A stretch of 64,000 nt of DNA from Ascarosepion bandense. Its lineage: Eukaryota; Mollusca; Cephalopoda; Sepiida; Sepiidae. Of this stretch, positions 34,042 through 44,177 are shown piece after piece; the first letter of the stretch is position 1, and each line of letters begins with the position of its first letter. Location of the stretch: positions 6,547,501-6,611,500 of the forward strand of contig JBBBDQ010000419.1 in NCBI GenBank assembly GCA_037127315.1, in the 5' to 3' direction. The notes under the pieces are model-generated. The model saw nothing but the letters and a program-made list of their open reading frames with translations, was not told the origin of the DNA and did not search any database. The translations under genes were made by a program, and so were the position numbers.

Positions 34042-34545
34042 TCTAAACTTATTTATAAATGGAACTTTGTCTGTGTGTGTGTGTGTGTCCGTTACCTATA
34101 GACTCCGAAACGGCTGAACCGATTTTCTTGATATTTTACACAGTTGTACCATAAGCGTCTGCAAGTGTTCTTAGCTAGGTTTTGTGTCGAGGTACCCCCG
34201 ATAAATATAAAAAAAATCGATAATCGAAAAAAATCGGGTTATAGAAGGAGTGGTCCGATTTTAATCAAATTTGATACACTCATAGACAAAGACATAAGAA
34301 ACGATATTCAGAAGTTTCAAGGTTGCAGTTCTTACAATAGTGCAGAAAATTTGATATCGATACCAGGAAATCAAAATTTGACTTACATCCATTCATTTTT
34401 CTTTCAATCTGCGGTTTTGCTTTAACTGGAAACAACTATTGCTTTTTAGTTTTTCGTGCCAACGTCCAAAGAGTCTGAGCTCCAGGACCATGGATTAGTT
34501 TTAAAGCTTTCATTAAACCCGAGCAACGCCCAGCTATAATGCTAG
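34042..34545 (+). mobile_element. Helitron, non-autonomous, end to end
   Basis: A 504-bp element starting TCTAAACTTATTTATAAATG and ending AATGCTAG, inserted exactly between A (34041) and T (34546) without duplication, the Helitron rule. Just inside the 5' end it has a (GT)n run and the segment AGACTCCGAAACGGCTGAAC. Near the 3' end is the CCCGAGCAACGCC stretch. No Rep/helicase coding; would need an autonomous partner. Related copies: 47507-48190 and 2748-3073. Confidence 0.85.
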
Positions 34546-35635
34546 TAGATTAATATTTTAATTTTAATTTCGATTGGATAACTCTCTGACATTTTTAAGT
34601 TATGAAAATTATTGATTAATATTTGATATCTGATTAAATGGTTTTTAAAATATGCAATTCATTTATAAACAACTCTCCTCAAATTTGACGAAATCTGAAG
34701 CATCTCCACTACTAACAATTACACGACTTAAGCGATTAAAAAATGGAGGTGGGAGTAAAATGAAGTGTAATAAGAAGGAAAACAGTATCAATATTGGAAA
34801 GAGCGATAGCAGCTAGTGGACTTCAAAAAAACTATTTCTTTGAGATGTCGGAAATTTACAGATGTAACGGGTCTCCTGATTGGCTGATTTAACCCGAACC
34901 TCGTTTTGAACTTTAGGCGGGCTTTACCAGAGGTTTTATGTTTTTTTTTCTGATGGTTTTGTTCTCTCCTTTTTTCAGCTAGCACGAACAGTATCGGACG
35001 TATTTGTGCCGCTCCGGATTTTTGTTGCAGCAGGGCCTAAATTGGCGCCCACTTGTCTCGCTATATCGAGACCATCTTACCAATTCTTTGTAATCTTTTA
35101 GGCTAATGCCACAACTTTGTAACAGAGAAAATCTCTTGTTACCCTTCTTACCTTAAAAAGGATACCCTATGGGCAAAGCCTTGCCTTCCTAGAGAAAAAT
35201 TCTCTAAGCACTATCATCTTATACCAAGATAAGAAACTGTGAAAGAAGCTGTCCCAGAAGAAAGTTCCTGTACGTCGCGGATCGCAGTTCCTTGTGTCTT
35301 TTTCATCCCACTCCTAGACGGAGGATACTATACCAAGCTAAGCAGAGAAAAGAGACTATACCAAGCTACACTGTAGCAGCAAAATTCAGCATATTTTTGC
35401 AAGACAAATAAATTGTTTTTTCTATACCAGGTATGTCTTGTTATGTTTGATAATTTCCTTTCACTGCTTAAGCGCTAAGCTATGTGAATATATTTCTCAC
35501 AGAGAAATTGTTTTAAGAAGAAACATTTATAAATGTCAACAGACAGTAGTTTTATAATTTATTCAAGAATTAAATAAATTCAACCTTTTCCTATTGATAA
35601 CAATTTCCCACCATACACAGCAATAAAATCGACTA
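34546..35635. other. No recognised gene
   Basis: A scrap of the 27.6-29.1 kb repeat is at 34775-34860. TTGGCGCCCAC at about 35041 resembles a retroviral primer-binding site but nothing around it supports an LTR. Two ACTATACCAAGCTA repeats lie near 35330-35370. Confidence 0.4.
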
Positions 35636-35639
35636 AAAT

Positions 35640-35995
35640 TATTTTTTAAACTTTACTTTTCTGGCTCTTCACGTTTGTGGAACTCCCTTTCGTCTACTTG
35701 CTTCCCTGATAGCTAAAATCTCCAAGAGTTTAAGTGCAACGTCAACTGCCATTTTCTATCTCCTCGTTTCCTATCTTTCTCTAATTCTTTCCCCAACACC
35801 CCTTGTATCTTTTTCTTCTTCCTTCTCGCTTAACTCTCACGTAACGCCTCTGCGCGCCTGTATTTCCATCTTTCTCTTATCCTTTTTCCGACACCTCCTC
35901 TATTTTGTCCGTCTTATTTCTCGCTCTCCACTCCTGTAACCACCAGCGCACCAGTGGCAGTACTGCCATGTTTGGGATGAAACGACTATAAAAAA
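35640..35995 (+). pseudogene. Jockey-like LINE 3' end
   Basis: Starts around TTTGTGGAACTCCCTTTCGT (the WNSLP segment) and carries AGAGTTTAAGTGCAACGTCA (QEFKCNV), a C/T-rich 3' UTR, then CAGTGGCAGTACTGCC and TGTTTGGGATGAAACGACT plus an A-rich tail. Very similar in layout to 48420-48840. The frame is broken. Confidence 0.7.
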
Positions 35996-36029
35996 AAAGA
36001 AGATAAAAGAGTGAAATTATCGACAAAAT

Positions 36030-36310
36030 GTTATTAACAATCAACATCGCCCGCTGGAGGGGTCACGTGTCCAGAATGCGTTTTACTTGACTTACACGTA
36101 TCACCATGCTTGGGGAACACGCCAGCAAAAGAGAATGACTCCTCAAGAATCAGTTTAAGACATCGCTGGTACGAGCCAACATCGGCCCTATTACCGGAGA
36201 CCGTTGCTGCAAATCGGCCGTCTTGGTGGATGATCATCCGAAGAAAGGACCGAGATTTCCTCATCCAACTGTCAACATGAAGAGAATCTGCGACGTGCTG
36301 TCAAGTGGGC
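36030..36310 (+). pseudogene. LINE C-terminal relic of a second family
   Basis: The forward reading RWRGHVSRM, then GEHASKRE and VRANIGPITGDRCCKSAVL resembles the RW-GH-RM, GEL-GKR and N-I segments near the C-terminus of non-LTR reverse transcriptases, with frameshifts. Differs from the jockey-like family around it. Runs up to a (CT)n tract. Confidence 0.5.
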
Positions 36311-36335
36311 TCGACTCACCCAGCCTTGCCCACCT

Positions 36336-36384
36336 TTCTCTTTCTCTCTCTCTCTCTATATATATATAGAAAGAGAGGGGGGGC
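36336..36384. repeat. (CT)n/(TA)n/(GA)n tract
   Basis: Short mixed simple repeat directly upstream of the LINE that follows. Confidence 0.9.
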
Positions 36385-36387
36385 AAT

Positions 36388-37064
36388 GAGAGAGTGTTCA
36401 ATTATCGTCCTATCAGTCTCCTACCGATTTTTGGCAAAGTGTTTGAGGCCATCATCAATGCTGAAATGGTTCAACATCTCATAGCCAACTGTCTATTCTC
36501 CGACAGACAGTATGGCTTCCGCTTCGCCAGGTCTACCACTGACGTGCTAATAACCATTACTAAGTACATATACCAGGCTCTTGATAAGAACGGCGAAGCT
36601 CGAGCTGTTGCCCTGGATATCTCCAAGGCATTTGACAGGGTTTGGCACGCTGGCCTTCTGCGCAAGCTACAGGGCTATGGTGTAACTGGACACTTGTTTG
36701 ACTTAATCAAATCGTTCCTATCGAATTGTGTAATGAAGTTCGTACAGAACGGGCATGCTTCCAGATCTTCATAAAACGCGGGTGTCCCTCAAGGCTCTAT
36801 CCTAGGTCTTACGCTTTTTCTGATTTTCATCAACGATCTCCCTGATGTAATCAGTAATCAGATCCAAAGTAGGCAACTACGCTGACGACACCACCATTTA
36901 CTCCGCCTCGCTAAGATATCTGCAGAGGCTGACAAAACAAACCTTACTGCTGTTCTCGTAAAGGATCTTCTGTTATTGGTGGACGGGGATAAGAAACGGC
37001 TCGTTAATTTTAATGCTTCCAAAATGAAGCTGCTACCCTTTAACCACCATAGACAATATTTCCT

Positions 37065-37069
<5 letters not shown>
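36388..37069 (+). pseudogene. Jockey-like LINE reverse transcriptase, central part
   Basis: Contains the fingers and palm. FNYRPISLLPIFGKVFEAII and DRQYGFRFARSTTDVL come first. VALDISKAFDRVWHAGLL follows (motif A aspartate), then after a stop NAGVPQGSILGLTLFLIF (motif B), and after a frameshift ADDTTIYSA (motif C). The 127-codon open frame (36394-36774) ends at TAA where other copies continue. It lacks the endonuclease and the C-terminus. Both ends abut GA-rich simple repeats. Enzyme role in intact elements: target-primed reverse transcription. Confidence 0.85.

Positions 37070-37116
<47 letters not shown>
37070..37116. repeat. (GA)n microsatellite
   Basis: About 20 GA units, ending in a G-rich stretch. 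Confidence 0.98.
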
Positions 37117-37121
<5 letters not shown>

Positions 37122-37212
37122 GGGTAATTAAGAGGTGGTTCCACGCTCCTTAAAACTTCCACTTTCCCGATCAGATGTCTTGCTACCTGATGAAGTTTAT
37201 CGTTATACCCAG
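37117..37212 (+). repeat. Dispersed repeat G, 3' fragment
   Basis: AATTAAGAGGTGGTTCCACG through GTTTATCGTTATACCCAG. Only the terminal part of the family. Confidence 0.6.
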
Positions 37213-37640
37213 TTAATTATCAAAAGTTACTTATTTACACAAAAAATGTTTTACTATTAAAAAAAATTTGAACAACAGTGTATATGTCAAGTGCAAACAT
37301 GTAAAAAATTATAATTCCCAAAATAACAATGTCGAGCGAATTTCTGTAATCGAAAAAAAAATTCAGGAAATAGCAAGCATTTGTTTTGGAAACTTGTTTT
37401 CTGATTATAACACTCTTCGAAATTCTAGTCTGTTTCTCTTTTAGTTAATTGAATGAACCATAAGATCATGTAACGTTTGAAAACGGATGTCCAAATCTAT
37501 AGAATCAGGACACCGCCCATGCATGAATTTGTGCATGGGGTTTTCTCATGTACCGTTGATTATGTCTCGATAGCATCACATCTAAAACATGGCTGGTCGT
37601 AGCGGCTTCACTTCCGGTTAGAAATAACAGGTTTAAATCT
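37213..37640. other. No recognised feature
   Basis: AT-rich, no frames of note. Confidence 0.45.
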
Positions 37641-37644
37641 TTTA

Positions 37645-37914
37645 CTGGAGATAGATAGATAGATAGATAGATATCAGAATTAAAAAGATAATGAAGGATA
37701 AAAATTAACAAAAGCAGATAGACAATAAACAAAATGAGATAGATAGATAGATGAGGAATATATATATATATATATATATAGATATCACAATTATATAATG
37801 ATAGATATAAAATTAACAGAATGCGATAGATAATGAACAGAACGAGACAGATAGAAAATTAACAGAATGAGATAGATACATAGATAGCTATACAGATAAA
37901 TAGTAAACAGTCTG

Positions 37915-37966
<52 letters not shown>

Positions 37967-37970
37967 CAAG
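37645..37970. repeat. (GATA)n array, interrupted
   Basis: Complement of the ATCT arrays: short GATA runs with GAACAGAACGAGACAG- and AACAGTCTGAGATAG-type interruptions, an AT run at 37760-37780, then a clean GATA run 37915-37966. Confidence 0.95.
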
Positions 37971-38303
37971 AGAATAAAGGAGATTATTTGCTAGTAGCAA
38001 GGTGGGGAACTACGAATATCCCTGATACAGTAGTTAAAATTCAAATACCATTCTTCTTGTTCTTCTTGAAATTTCTGCAACCTTGTAAGACGTAGGCAGT
38101 CATGAATCTCCTTTACTTCCTTGTTTTTCGTAATTCACATGATACAAAAAGCCCCCCCCACCAAAAAAAAAACAACAACAACAAACAAGAAACGGATACT
38201 TCCAACAAAAATTACACAAATTTCATAATCCTCTCAGCTAAACTCGCAAACAAATTTAGCCATCACTAGGATCGTAACAATCACTTTCAAGACCATTGGT
38301 GAT

Positions 38304-38435
38304 ATGATCACGAAAGAAAAAAAAACATCAAAAACTATTTCAAATGCCGGAATTTATCCGATAAAATGCCTACAGTGTAAAAAGGTGTACGCTGAAGAGA
38401 CATTACGTGGTCTAAAAACCGGCATCTATGAACAC
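38304..38435 (+). pseudogene. PLE GIY-YIG fragment
   Basis: The forward frame contains SNAGIYPIKCLQCKKVYAEE and TLRGLKTGIYEH. This is the start of the GIY-YIG nuclease domain of Penelope-like elements: GIY, C-x2-C, then the second motif, normally Y-I-G-E-T, here YAEET. The glycine is lost and the rest is replaced by a (GACA)n run, so it is inactive. 5' limit unclear. Confidence 0.65.
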
Positions 38436-38477
<42 letters not shown>

Positions 38478-38508
38478 GCGCACACATGCACACTCACACA
38501 CACACATA
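38436..38508. repeat. (GACA)n/(CA)n
   Basis: Simple repeat following the PLE fragment. Confidence 0.95.
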
Positions 38509-38514
38509 TATATA

Positions 38515-38820
38515 GTCTGCCAGTTAAGTGCCATACGTGATACACGCTTTGAGCGATCATGTCTCGAAAGAGACATGACTGACTGGGCAGAAGACTATTT
38601 AGCAGTAAGTTGCCATTGCTTCCTGCGGTAGACTGGTTGCCAGTCAAGGCTATAGAAACCCAATATGTCGTATTATTTAACCTATAACTGGAGGGAAGAG
38701 ATGGATTAATACCTTTCCCAAGGGTATTTGTGTATAAGTGAATGCAAGAAATCCAACTGGAATTCAAACTCAGATCCCCGGTTTCTCGTTCCGAGTTGAT
38801 ATCCAGTGCACCACAACGCA
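38515..38820 (-). mobile_element. SINE-1, full-length copy
   Basis: From CCAGTTAAGTGCCATACGTG through CATGTCTCGAAAGAGACATG and CCTTTCCCAAGGGTATTTG to the tRNA-like head ending CCAGTGCACCACAACGCA. One of the least diverged copies. Confidence 0.8.
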
Positions 38821-38975
38821 CACCCTACATATATAGTATCCTAAAAATCAATTGTTTTTCTGCTTCTAAATATAAGTGTCGTTTGTGTTTTAATTTTCTT
38901 TTAAAACTCCTTCACAACTCCTTGTTTGTCGCATGACTAATATAATTCCTCAATAAGTGTAGCATTGTGTCTATA

Positions 38976-39170
38976 ATTGGAGTAGATAGACTAAACTATC
39001 GCCCGGTTCACACTCCACCCACATCTATTGAAGAGGTGAAGAGGCTCATCCCTTGTTTCCTGTTTGGGTTGTGGTTTCCGGTTTTTCTCTGTTCACTCTT
39101 ACGTAGCCCTCTGCGCATCAGTGGCGTTTTCACCTTGCTTGGGGTGATATGATTAAAAAAAATAATTAAA
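38976..39170 (+). mobile_element. Short retroposon with LINE 3' tail, second copy
   Basis: Same start and same 3' tail as 13917-14130, ending GGGGTGATATGATTAAAAAA plus an AT-rich tail. Differs by scattered substitutions and a ~10-bp deletion. Confidence 0.65.
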
Positions 39171-39463
39171 AAAATATATATATATTCGGTTAGATAGGTG
39201 TGAGTTTGTTATCCTGGGTTTCACGCTGTTGCGATCGTCAGACAAACTGATTAGTTTTTGAAAATATTGGATATGTGTAGGGCTGCGTGTATTTTTGTGA
39301 AAGTGGAAGGAAAATTGTGAGGAAAATTTGTCGTCGTGACGTCTCTCATACAAACGCAGACATAGATAGACACTTGTACACCCACTGACGTGCGCAGATA
39401 CACACACGCACCCGCCCACCGGGGCTCACACAAACATAACTGTATGTGAACCGTATGGGGCTT

Positions 39464-39509
<46 letters not shown>

Positions 39510-39717
39510 TGTGTACATGCATACACATTTGATTGGTGTATTCAAATAGGGTCACAATCTCACATCTATCTAACTGAATATGTTAGCTCTACCACTGATA
39601 TTGAGCGCTTTCAAATAAGTTCAGCACATATATAATATACATAGATTATAATATATATAACAAATTAGACACACACACACATATATTATATATATATATA
39701 TATACATTTCACACTCA

Positions 39718-39772
<55 letters not shown>
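39171..39772. other. Simple repeats and unrecognised sequence
   Basis: (AT)n at 39465-39504, (CA)n at 39720-39763, and short TA/CA runs. A TTAGATAGGTGTGAG stretch at 39188 recurs inverted near 39561-39575. No gene. Confidence 0.5.
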
Positions 39773-39774
<2 letters not shown>

Positions 39775-39894
39775 GGTTAAATAAAAAGAAGACAAGCGGA
39801 AAACTGTATTTAACTCATCTACGCCTTTCATCCTGTGATGGACTTTATCAAGGCAAAAAGACGAAATGAGCTTTATTCTAAATTACGTATCTAT

Positions 39895-39985
<91 letters not shown>

Positions 39986-40415
39986 AGATGCCATACTAAT
40001 AAAAAAGTAAGCAATTTGTTCAGCAGGAAAATTCTCGAGAGCGCCACCATCCTGTACGACCAAAACAAAATATTAATTTGCGCCCCGGTTTTTATCCAAT
40101 CTCATTTTTCTTCTGGAAATGATACTGAAACAGGCATCATAAAAAGTCCAAGGAAAACGGTTCAATCATCTTCATTTCAACATCTCTTGACATTGCACTA
40201 CACATGAAGGAGTTCTAAAACTAAAATATTCTCTTAATCTTTTTGAATTATTTGTGAGCGTTTTTTTTAATAGTTGCCAACACTGTTTGTTTATAGATAC
40301 GTAATTTCAAATAAAGCTCATTTCGTCTTTTTGCCCTGAAAAAAGTCCATCACAAGACGAAACGCGTAGACGAGTTAAATGCAGTTTTCTTCTTGTCTCC
40401 TTTTTATTTAACCAT
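39773..40415. repeat. Inverted-repeat element with hammerhead-like arms
   Basis: Arms of about 125 bp at 39773-39898 and 40287-40415 are reverse complements (ATGGTTAAATAAAAAGAAGA on the left; complement ending at 40415). Each arm contains a CTGANRA-like block, a short stem and GAAA: on the right CTGAAAA 40336-40342 and GAAAC 40359-40363; on the left the complement at 39853-39825. The interior has a (CA)n/(TA)n run and about 300 bp without relatives. Confidence 0.75.
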
Positions 40416-40492
40416 CGTGTCCTTAATCTCAGATCATAATTGAGTATATATATATAATGTTCTGCAAATCCAAGGCTCACACTTGTCATTAA

Positions 40493-40669
40493 CACCCAGA
40501 ATCCGAGTTTTCATCGGAGGTTTCTGATTCCCAGACGGATGGTCCCAAATGCTCACTCTGCAACCTGTTATGCACTTCCTGGGGAGCCTTGATGGCGCAC
40601 ATAAGACATAAACATAGTTGTATTGTTTCTTATATTCAAATGAAAATCATTTTCCGAACAATGAGCTAA
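40493..40669 (+). pseudogene. C2H2 zinc-finger-type coding relic
   Basis: An open frame of about 58 codons between stops: SEFSSEVSDSQTDGPKCS continuing into a CSLC pair, 12 residues, then HIRHKH, fitting C-x2-C-x12-H-x4-H. A single finger with acidic upstream residues is reminiscent of zinc fingers in retrotransposon proteins. I cannot tie it to one family. The stop codon ends at the base where the hammerhead-like motif begins, so it is probably the end of the same element's ORF. No start codon is visible upstream. Confidence 0.4.
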
Positions 40670-40726
40670 CATTGCCTGATGACGAGGTAAAAATCTCGAA
40701 ACATAGAAATTTTCGTGTCGCAATGT
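40669..40726 (+). ncRNA. Hammerhead-ribozyme-like motif (best candidate)
   Basis: All three helices of a type I hammerhead can be drawn. Stem I: ACATTGC (40669-40675) with GCAATGT (40720-40726), 7 perfect pairs. Core CTGATGA follows directly (40676-40682). Stem II: GAGGT/ATCTC hairpin. GAAAC at 40698-40702. Stem III is an imperfect hairpin from ACATAGAAA to TTTCGTGT. The cleavage triplet GTC at 40717-40719 sits immediately before stem I, as required. The one departure is an extra C between CTGATGA and stem II. Hammerheads of this layout are known in the terminal repeats of Penelope-like elements. Activity is untested. Confidence 0.65.
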
Positions 40727-40769
40727 AAACTATATTAATTTTAAATAAAAAAAACAAAACAAATTTAAT

Positions 40770-40770
<1 letters not shown>

Positions 40771-40817
<47 letters not shown>
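40771..40817. repeat. (ATCT)n microsatellite
   Basis: About 11 units after an A-rich stretch that may be the tail of the preceding retroelement. Confidence 0.97.
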
Positions 40818-41047
40818 AAATTTATAACATAAGTATGTTATAATATCATTACAAAAGTAGCTATTTTGTTTCGACACTTCTTGTGTCTTATCAAACTTCT
40901 TGTGTATTATCAAACGAGTTGAAGATTTTTAAAAAGTTCAAAACTAGCCAAACCACCTATTCGTTCTACTTTGTATTGAACACTTTTTTAAGAATAGTGT
41001 TTTCTTGGATTCTGAATTTTATTCCATCCATACCGACCACATGCTTA

Positions 41048-41454
41048 TCTATATATATTAAAGGCAATCTGTGAGTCTGTGTGGGACTGTTCCCTATGCA
41101 CGCCTACATTTTTTGAGCTACGCCGTTCACACTTTTTAGTGACACATATCTACAGGGAAGCCAGGTCGACACATGCGTTTTAAGTTTAATTTCAACAAAT
41201 TTTCACTTTCGCACTTTTTGGCTAATGGAGCCGATTGTTTACATTTGCTCCATAAAACATCTAAGATCTAAAATGGTTGCTAAATTACATCACAGAAATT
41301 AAATCACACGTATCAAACGCGATAAAAATATTTTTTTATTAAAAAAGAAAAGTGAGCCTTTATATTTAATTTTTATTCTGCTCCTCGCATTGGCATCTTT
41401 TCCTACTACTAAAATGTTCTGAGTTGCACGGGCAACGCCGGGTTATGATGCTAG
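41048..41454 (+). mobile_element. Helitron, second family, end to end
   Basis: A 407-bp element starting TCTATATATATTAAAGGC and ending CTAG, between A (41047) and T (41455). A 3' hairpin, GTTGC (41423-41427) with GCAAC (41432-41436) and a 4-base loop, ends 14 bases before CTAG. TC start, hairpin, CTAG end and A/T insertion are all Helitron hallmarks. Non-coding. Confidence 0.9.
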
Positions 41455-41474
41455 TATATATATGATGTGCTATC

Positions 41475-41848
41475 CTCAAGTTTGACGATTATGGCAAGAA
41501 CAAAATATTACGGAAAACATTTGCCAACGGATTTACAGTTATGCCTGAAATTACATTAGTTATAAATCTTCTAATGAACCGGGTTTGGTTGCACACACAA
41601 TTGTTTTCACATGTCCCCATAAAAAAATCTAATGGAGTCAAATCTGGCGAACGTGGGGGCCAATAAAATGGTCCAACTCTTCCGATCCATCTTTTATGAA
41701 ATTCCTGATTTAGAAACTGTCTAACACGCAGAGCAAAGTGACAAGGAGCTCCATCTTGTTGATTTATAACAGTTTTTACAGATTATTTCTGTCACAAATA
41801 CAAATAAAGTTATAATTTTTTAAAGTGCACACTAATTTTATGAACATC

Positions 41849-41860
<12 letters not shown>
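41475..41860 (-). pseudogene. IS630/Tc1/mariner-type transposase relic
   Basis: Reverse strand: INQQDGAPCHFALRVRQFLN (second catalytic region), RWIGRVGPFYWPPRSPDL and TPLDFF (third catalytic region). The DGAP-HFA and W-P-RSPDLTPLDFF patterns mark a DDE transposase of the Tc1/mariner superfamily, of a lineage different from the mariner at 16346. The outer end, ACAGGATGTTCATAAAATTA on the reverse strand at about 41852, is probably its terminal repeat. Frameshifted; the N-terminal half is absent. Confidence 0.7.
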
Positions 41861-41903
<43 letters not shown>

Positions 41904-41916
41904 TATATATATATAT

Positions 41917-41972
<56 letters not shown>

Positions 41973-42186
41973 GATATATAATTTATAAAAATATATATAA
42001 AAATATATAATTGCCTGTAAGAAAAATATATATACCTCCTAATGAAATATGTATGTGTGTGTGCGTGTGTGCGTGCGTGTGTGTGTGTGCGTGTGTACGT
42101 GTGTGCGTGCGTGTGTGTGTGTGTTCACTCATATTTAACTTTTAATACACACGCATAGACATAAACACAAACACACACGCACATAT

Positions 42187-42250
<64 letters not shown>
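41855..42250. repeat. (AT)n, (GT)n and (CA)n cluster
   Basis: Mixed dinucleotide tracts. The sequence TATACCTCCTAATG near 42030 reappears inverted (CATTAGGAGGTTATATA) at 42254, so the tracts lie inside a short inverted pair. Confidence 0.9.
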
Positions 42251-42253
<3 letters not shown>

Positions 42254-42463
42254 CATTAGGAGGTTATATATTAGTTCACACACACGCACACATACGTAGA
42301 CTCATATATACATATGTGTGTGTTTGTGTATGTGTGTGGAGTCATATTAACCTATCTATCTATCTAACTATCTTGAAAAAATATATTGAAAAAATCCTCA
42401 GGAGTGGAGACAGTATAGTGATTGCCGTCACGAAACTTCGAAATCGTCATGACTCTGCTCAGT

Positions 42464-42464
<1 letters not shown>

Positions 42465-42556
<92 letters not shown>
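42465..42556. repeat. (AT)n then (GT)n
   Basis: Contiguous dinucleotide runs. Frames through them are artefacts. Confidence 0.97.
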
Positions 42557-42988
42557 ATCATCGAAACCGCTTATTTTTCTTAAATCTGTTATTTTTTTTC
42601 CGTGTGGAACCGGATGAAAGAATGTAAAGACGAGTAAAGGAATATGTTATAGTAAATAGTTTGGAAATTTTTTTTCCACTTGTAGGGTATGATCCGTGAT
42701 CAAATTATGTTTTCCAAATTGGAAGATTCCTGAGAAAGCTCAATTTAAATATATAAAAAGCTGGAAGTCGTTAATGGAATTTGTGTTTGTGTTGCCGTAA
42801 GATGTTGATCAGAATGAGGATATTGGTTTTCGTAATATTTCATATAGATATTAATGATATATGAATTGAAAATTAAAAGAGAAAGAGAAAGGGAAAAGAA
42901 GCAAGAAAGAAAGAAAATGAAAGAAAACCAAGAAATTTGTGGGCAGCGGGGACGGTTAAGATAGATAGATAGATAGAAACAGACTGTG

Positions 42989-43046
<58 letters not shown>

Positions 43047-43380
43047 TCGGTTTCGATGACGTGTTAAGTTTTTCCTTGTATAGTATATATATATAATGGT
43101 TAGGTCTTGAAGTCTATCACAATTCATTTAATAAATTTAATGAAGGTAAAGAAGGTGTTGTGTATTATTTATTTATTATTTATTAATATTTCGAGATCAA
43201 AATTTCATCTTTAGAATGGTAGGAGTGCACTATATATATATATTGAGGAGCCAAGCTCGTCACCCGCAGAAAACGATGACAGGATGGAAGAAATCATTGA
43301 TGCATTTGAGAATCACAGAAAACAAGCAAAAAAAAAAAAAAAATTTCTAACTCTCCCGTCAAAAAAAGAAGCTAGGGAGG
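42557..43380. other. No recognised gene; GATA and AT runs
   Basis: GAAGTCGTTAATGGAATTTG and following (42765-42840) recurs at 46434-46510, so a repeat of about 75 bp is shared. GATA/AT runs at 42958-43045. At 43244-43350 a short frame (EEPSSSPAENDDRMEEIIDA) looks protein-like but ends in an A tract; origin unknown. Confidence 0.4.
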
Positions 43381-43565
43381 GGGAGTTGTAGGGTTTCCCC
43401 TTTTTCTATGATAATGGACTCGACTTGAATATACATATACTCCTGCCATAATGAGATCTGTTACAGACATCGGGACTGATCCATAAGTTACCGAACAATA
43501 CACAGAGAATACCGCGTCAGTTGACATCGTAGCTCTGAGCTCCACTCAACCAGAATTATATTATA
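43381..43565 (-). repeat. Dispersed repeat E, reverse copy
   Basis: The complement of 27010-27212 in order: GTTACCGAACAATAC region, CTCCTGCCATAATGAGAT, CGACTTGAATATACATATAC, ATGATAATGGACTCGAC. Confidence 0.5.
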
Positions 43566-43604
43566 TGGATATACTATTACAACACGGCTTCACTTCAAGA
43601 CTTG

Positions 43605-43764
43605 CATATATATATATATATATATATATATCTTACTAATTGTATTCCTGGATTACTAATCTGCCTTTTAGTTTGTCTATTTACATTAAATATAACCTAT
43701 ATTTCTATCTCAAATATCTGTTTTGTTGTTCATTATTTTGTGTGGTTCCTCATCCGAACCCCCC

Positions 43765-43800
<36 letters not shown>
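43605..43800. repeat. (AT)n runs and short AT-rich spacer
   Basis: (AT)n 43605-43631 and 43768-43800. The frames between them are hydrophobic AT artefacts. Confidence 0.9.
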
Positions 43801-43804
<4 letters not shown>

Positions 43805-44173
43805 TGCACTGTTTGCTGTTCGGACTTTTATGCTTTTCTTTATTGCCATGTTTACGACGTTTCGGCCGTTGTATGTTCTGGCTTTCTTCAGGTGATAGTA
43901 ATTTTAAACAGAAGCTTTTATTACGATCTCTTTTATTACTATATCGTTCTCATTCTATGTGCAAGTTATCTTCCTTTACCTCAACTCTCTAAGTTATTTG
44001 TTCACCACTGCTGTAGCCAGGTCTTGAGCCCACAGCTTTTTAGGTCAAGTCTCTGGAACCGACCAACGCCTCCATCCACATGGCACCTGAAGAAGGCCGG
44101 TGAGTACAACGACCGAAATATCGTAAACATGGCAATAAAGATGAGATCAACTGTCAGAACAGTGGAAATAATA
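43799..44173. mobile_element. Foldback element, family A (long)
   Basis: Inverted termini from ATTTGCACTGTTTGCTGTTC to the complementary AGAACAGTGGAAATAAT. Both arms contain CCTGAAGAAGGC- or CCTGAAGAAAGC-type and CCGAAACGTCGT- or CCGAAATATCGT-type blocks, that is, CTGANGA, a GCC stem and GAAA. The interior shares ACCACTGCTGTAGCCAGG with the complement of 52230-52255 in the third copy. It ends where a LINE copy starts. Confidence 0.7.
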
Positions 44174-44177
44174 AGCC

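Noticed and set aside
35036..35420. LTR retroelement start, from TGGCGCCC resembling a tRNA-Lys primer-binding site
   Set aside because: Only eight or nine bases match, there is no LTR pair, polypurine tract or gag/pol coding nearby.
43244..43350. An exon-like acidic peptide (EEPSSSPAENDDRMEEIIDA)
   Set aside because: About 33 codons ending in an A tract, without start, splice context or relatives; mentioned in the region entry only.
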